64,000 bases of DNA from Chitinophaga sp. H8. GTDB taxonomy: Bacteria > Bacteroidota > Bacteroidia > Chitinophagales > Chitinophagaceae. The notes beneath the pieces are model-generated. The model made no database searches, was not told where the DNA came from, and saw only the letters and a list, made by a program, of their open reading frames with translations. The position numbers and the translations under genes are program-made. Positions 64,000 through 64,000 of the stretch are shown piece after piece; position 1 is the stretch's first letter, and each line of letters starts with the position of its first letter. The stretch spans positions 456,747 to 520,746 of the forward strand of contig NZ_JBEXAC010000003.1 in NCBI RefSeq assembly GCF_040567655.1, given 5' to 3'.

Positions 64000-64000
64000 C

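Noticed and set aside
1..64000. Prophage, insertion sequence, integrase or toxin-antitoxin genes
   Set aside because: Looked for in both strands; no transposase, integrase, capsid or toxin-type motif was found.

Overview
The window looks like a chromosomal segment of a Bacteroidota bacterium, most likely in the Chitinophagaceae (Chitinophaga-like). The evidence is two SusC/SusD pairs with FecR-type anti-sigma and ECF sigma factors, a hybrid two-component sensor, a type IX secretion sorting domain, a PorW/SprE-like protein, several Bacteroidota-only families (DUF3823, DUF4407, HYC_CC_PP, putative porin), and promoters of the Bacteroidota form TTG-N17..20-TAnnTTTG. No phage, transposase, integrase or CRISPR array was seen; it is coding-dense, with no gene-free stretch above 300 bases.

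Layout. 1-10541 (+): the right end of a glycan-use locus: a DUF3823 lipoprotein (cut by the window edge), a hybrid two-component sensor/regulator, a GH2 beta-mannosidase-like enzyme, and a large T9SS-secreted protein with a glycosidase-like core and three internal repeats. 10766-14378: an M28 peptidase, an intergenic 11-bp tandem repeat, and a PBP1A. 14617-19937: PorW/SprE-like TPR protein (-), diverging from a run of a short M23-associated membrane protein, bactofilin, AtpZ, an AtpI-like protein and an SprT-type protein. 19963-28457 (-): FecR, SusC, SusD, TlpA-like thioredoxin, with the ECF sigma factor at the downstream end. 28613-35732: AlkZ-like winged-helix protein, DUF4407 protein, DJ-1/PfpI protein, sucC, purine nucleoside phosphorylase, putative porin.

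35911-40124 (+) is the most distinctive block. It appears to be a metal (probably copper) handling cluster: a HYC_CC_PP protein, an exported HMA-domain protein, a beta-barrel protein, a short AraC regulator with an N-terminal HMA-like CxxC segment, an unlisted 23-residue Cys-Cys peptide, and a His/Met-rich outer-membrane protein. It lacks the usual P-type ATPase or RND pump. An L,D-transpeptidase lipoprotein follows.

41921-48595 (-): a second transport locus in the normal order sigma, FecR, SusC, SusD. 48729-51433 (-): two isocitrate dehydrogenases of different subfamilies. 51577-56224 (+): an SGNH lipoprotein, a flavin reductase-like protein, and an apparent operon joining a LiaF-like membrane protein, DUF4288, a LytS-type kinase and a LytTR regulator. 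56235-63777: hotdog thioesterase, Nramp-Usp fusion, unknown lipoprotein, exported DinB protein, the N-degron pair aat/clpS, and a CPA2 antiporter with a Usp-like tail. The window ends in a tRNA-Val(TAC) gene with a clear promoter.

All functions are read from sequence motifs and remembered family features; no database search was possible.
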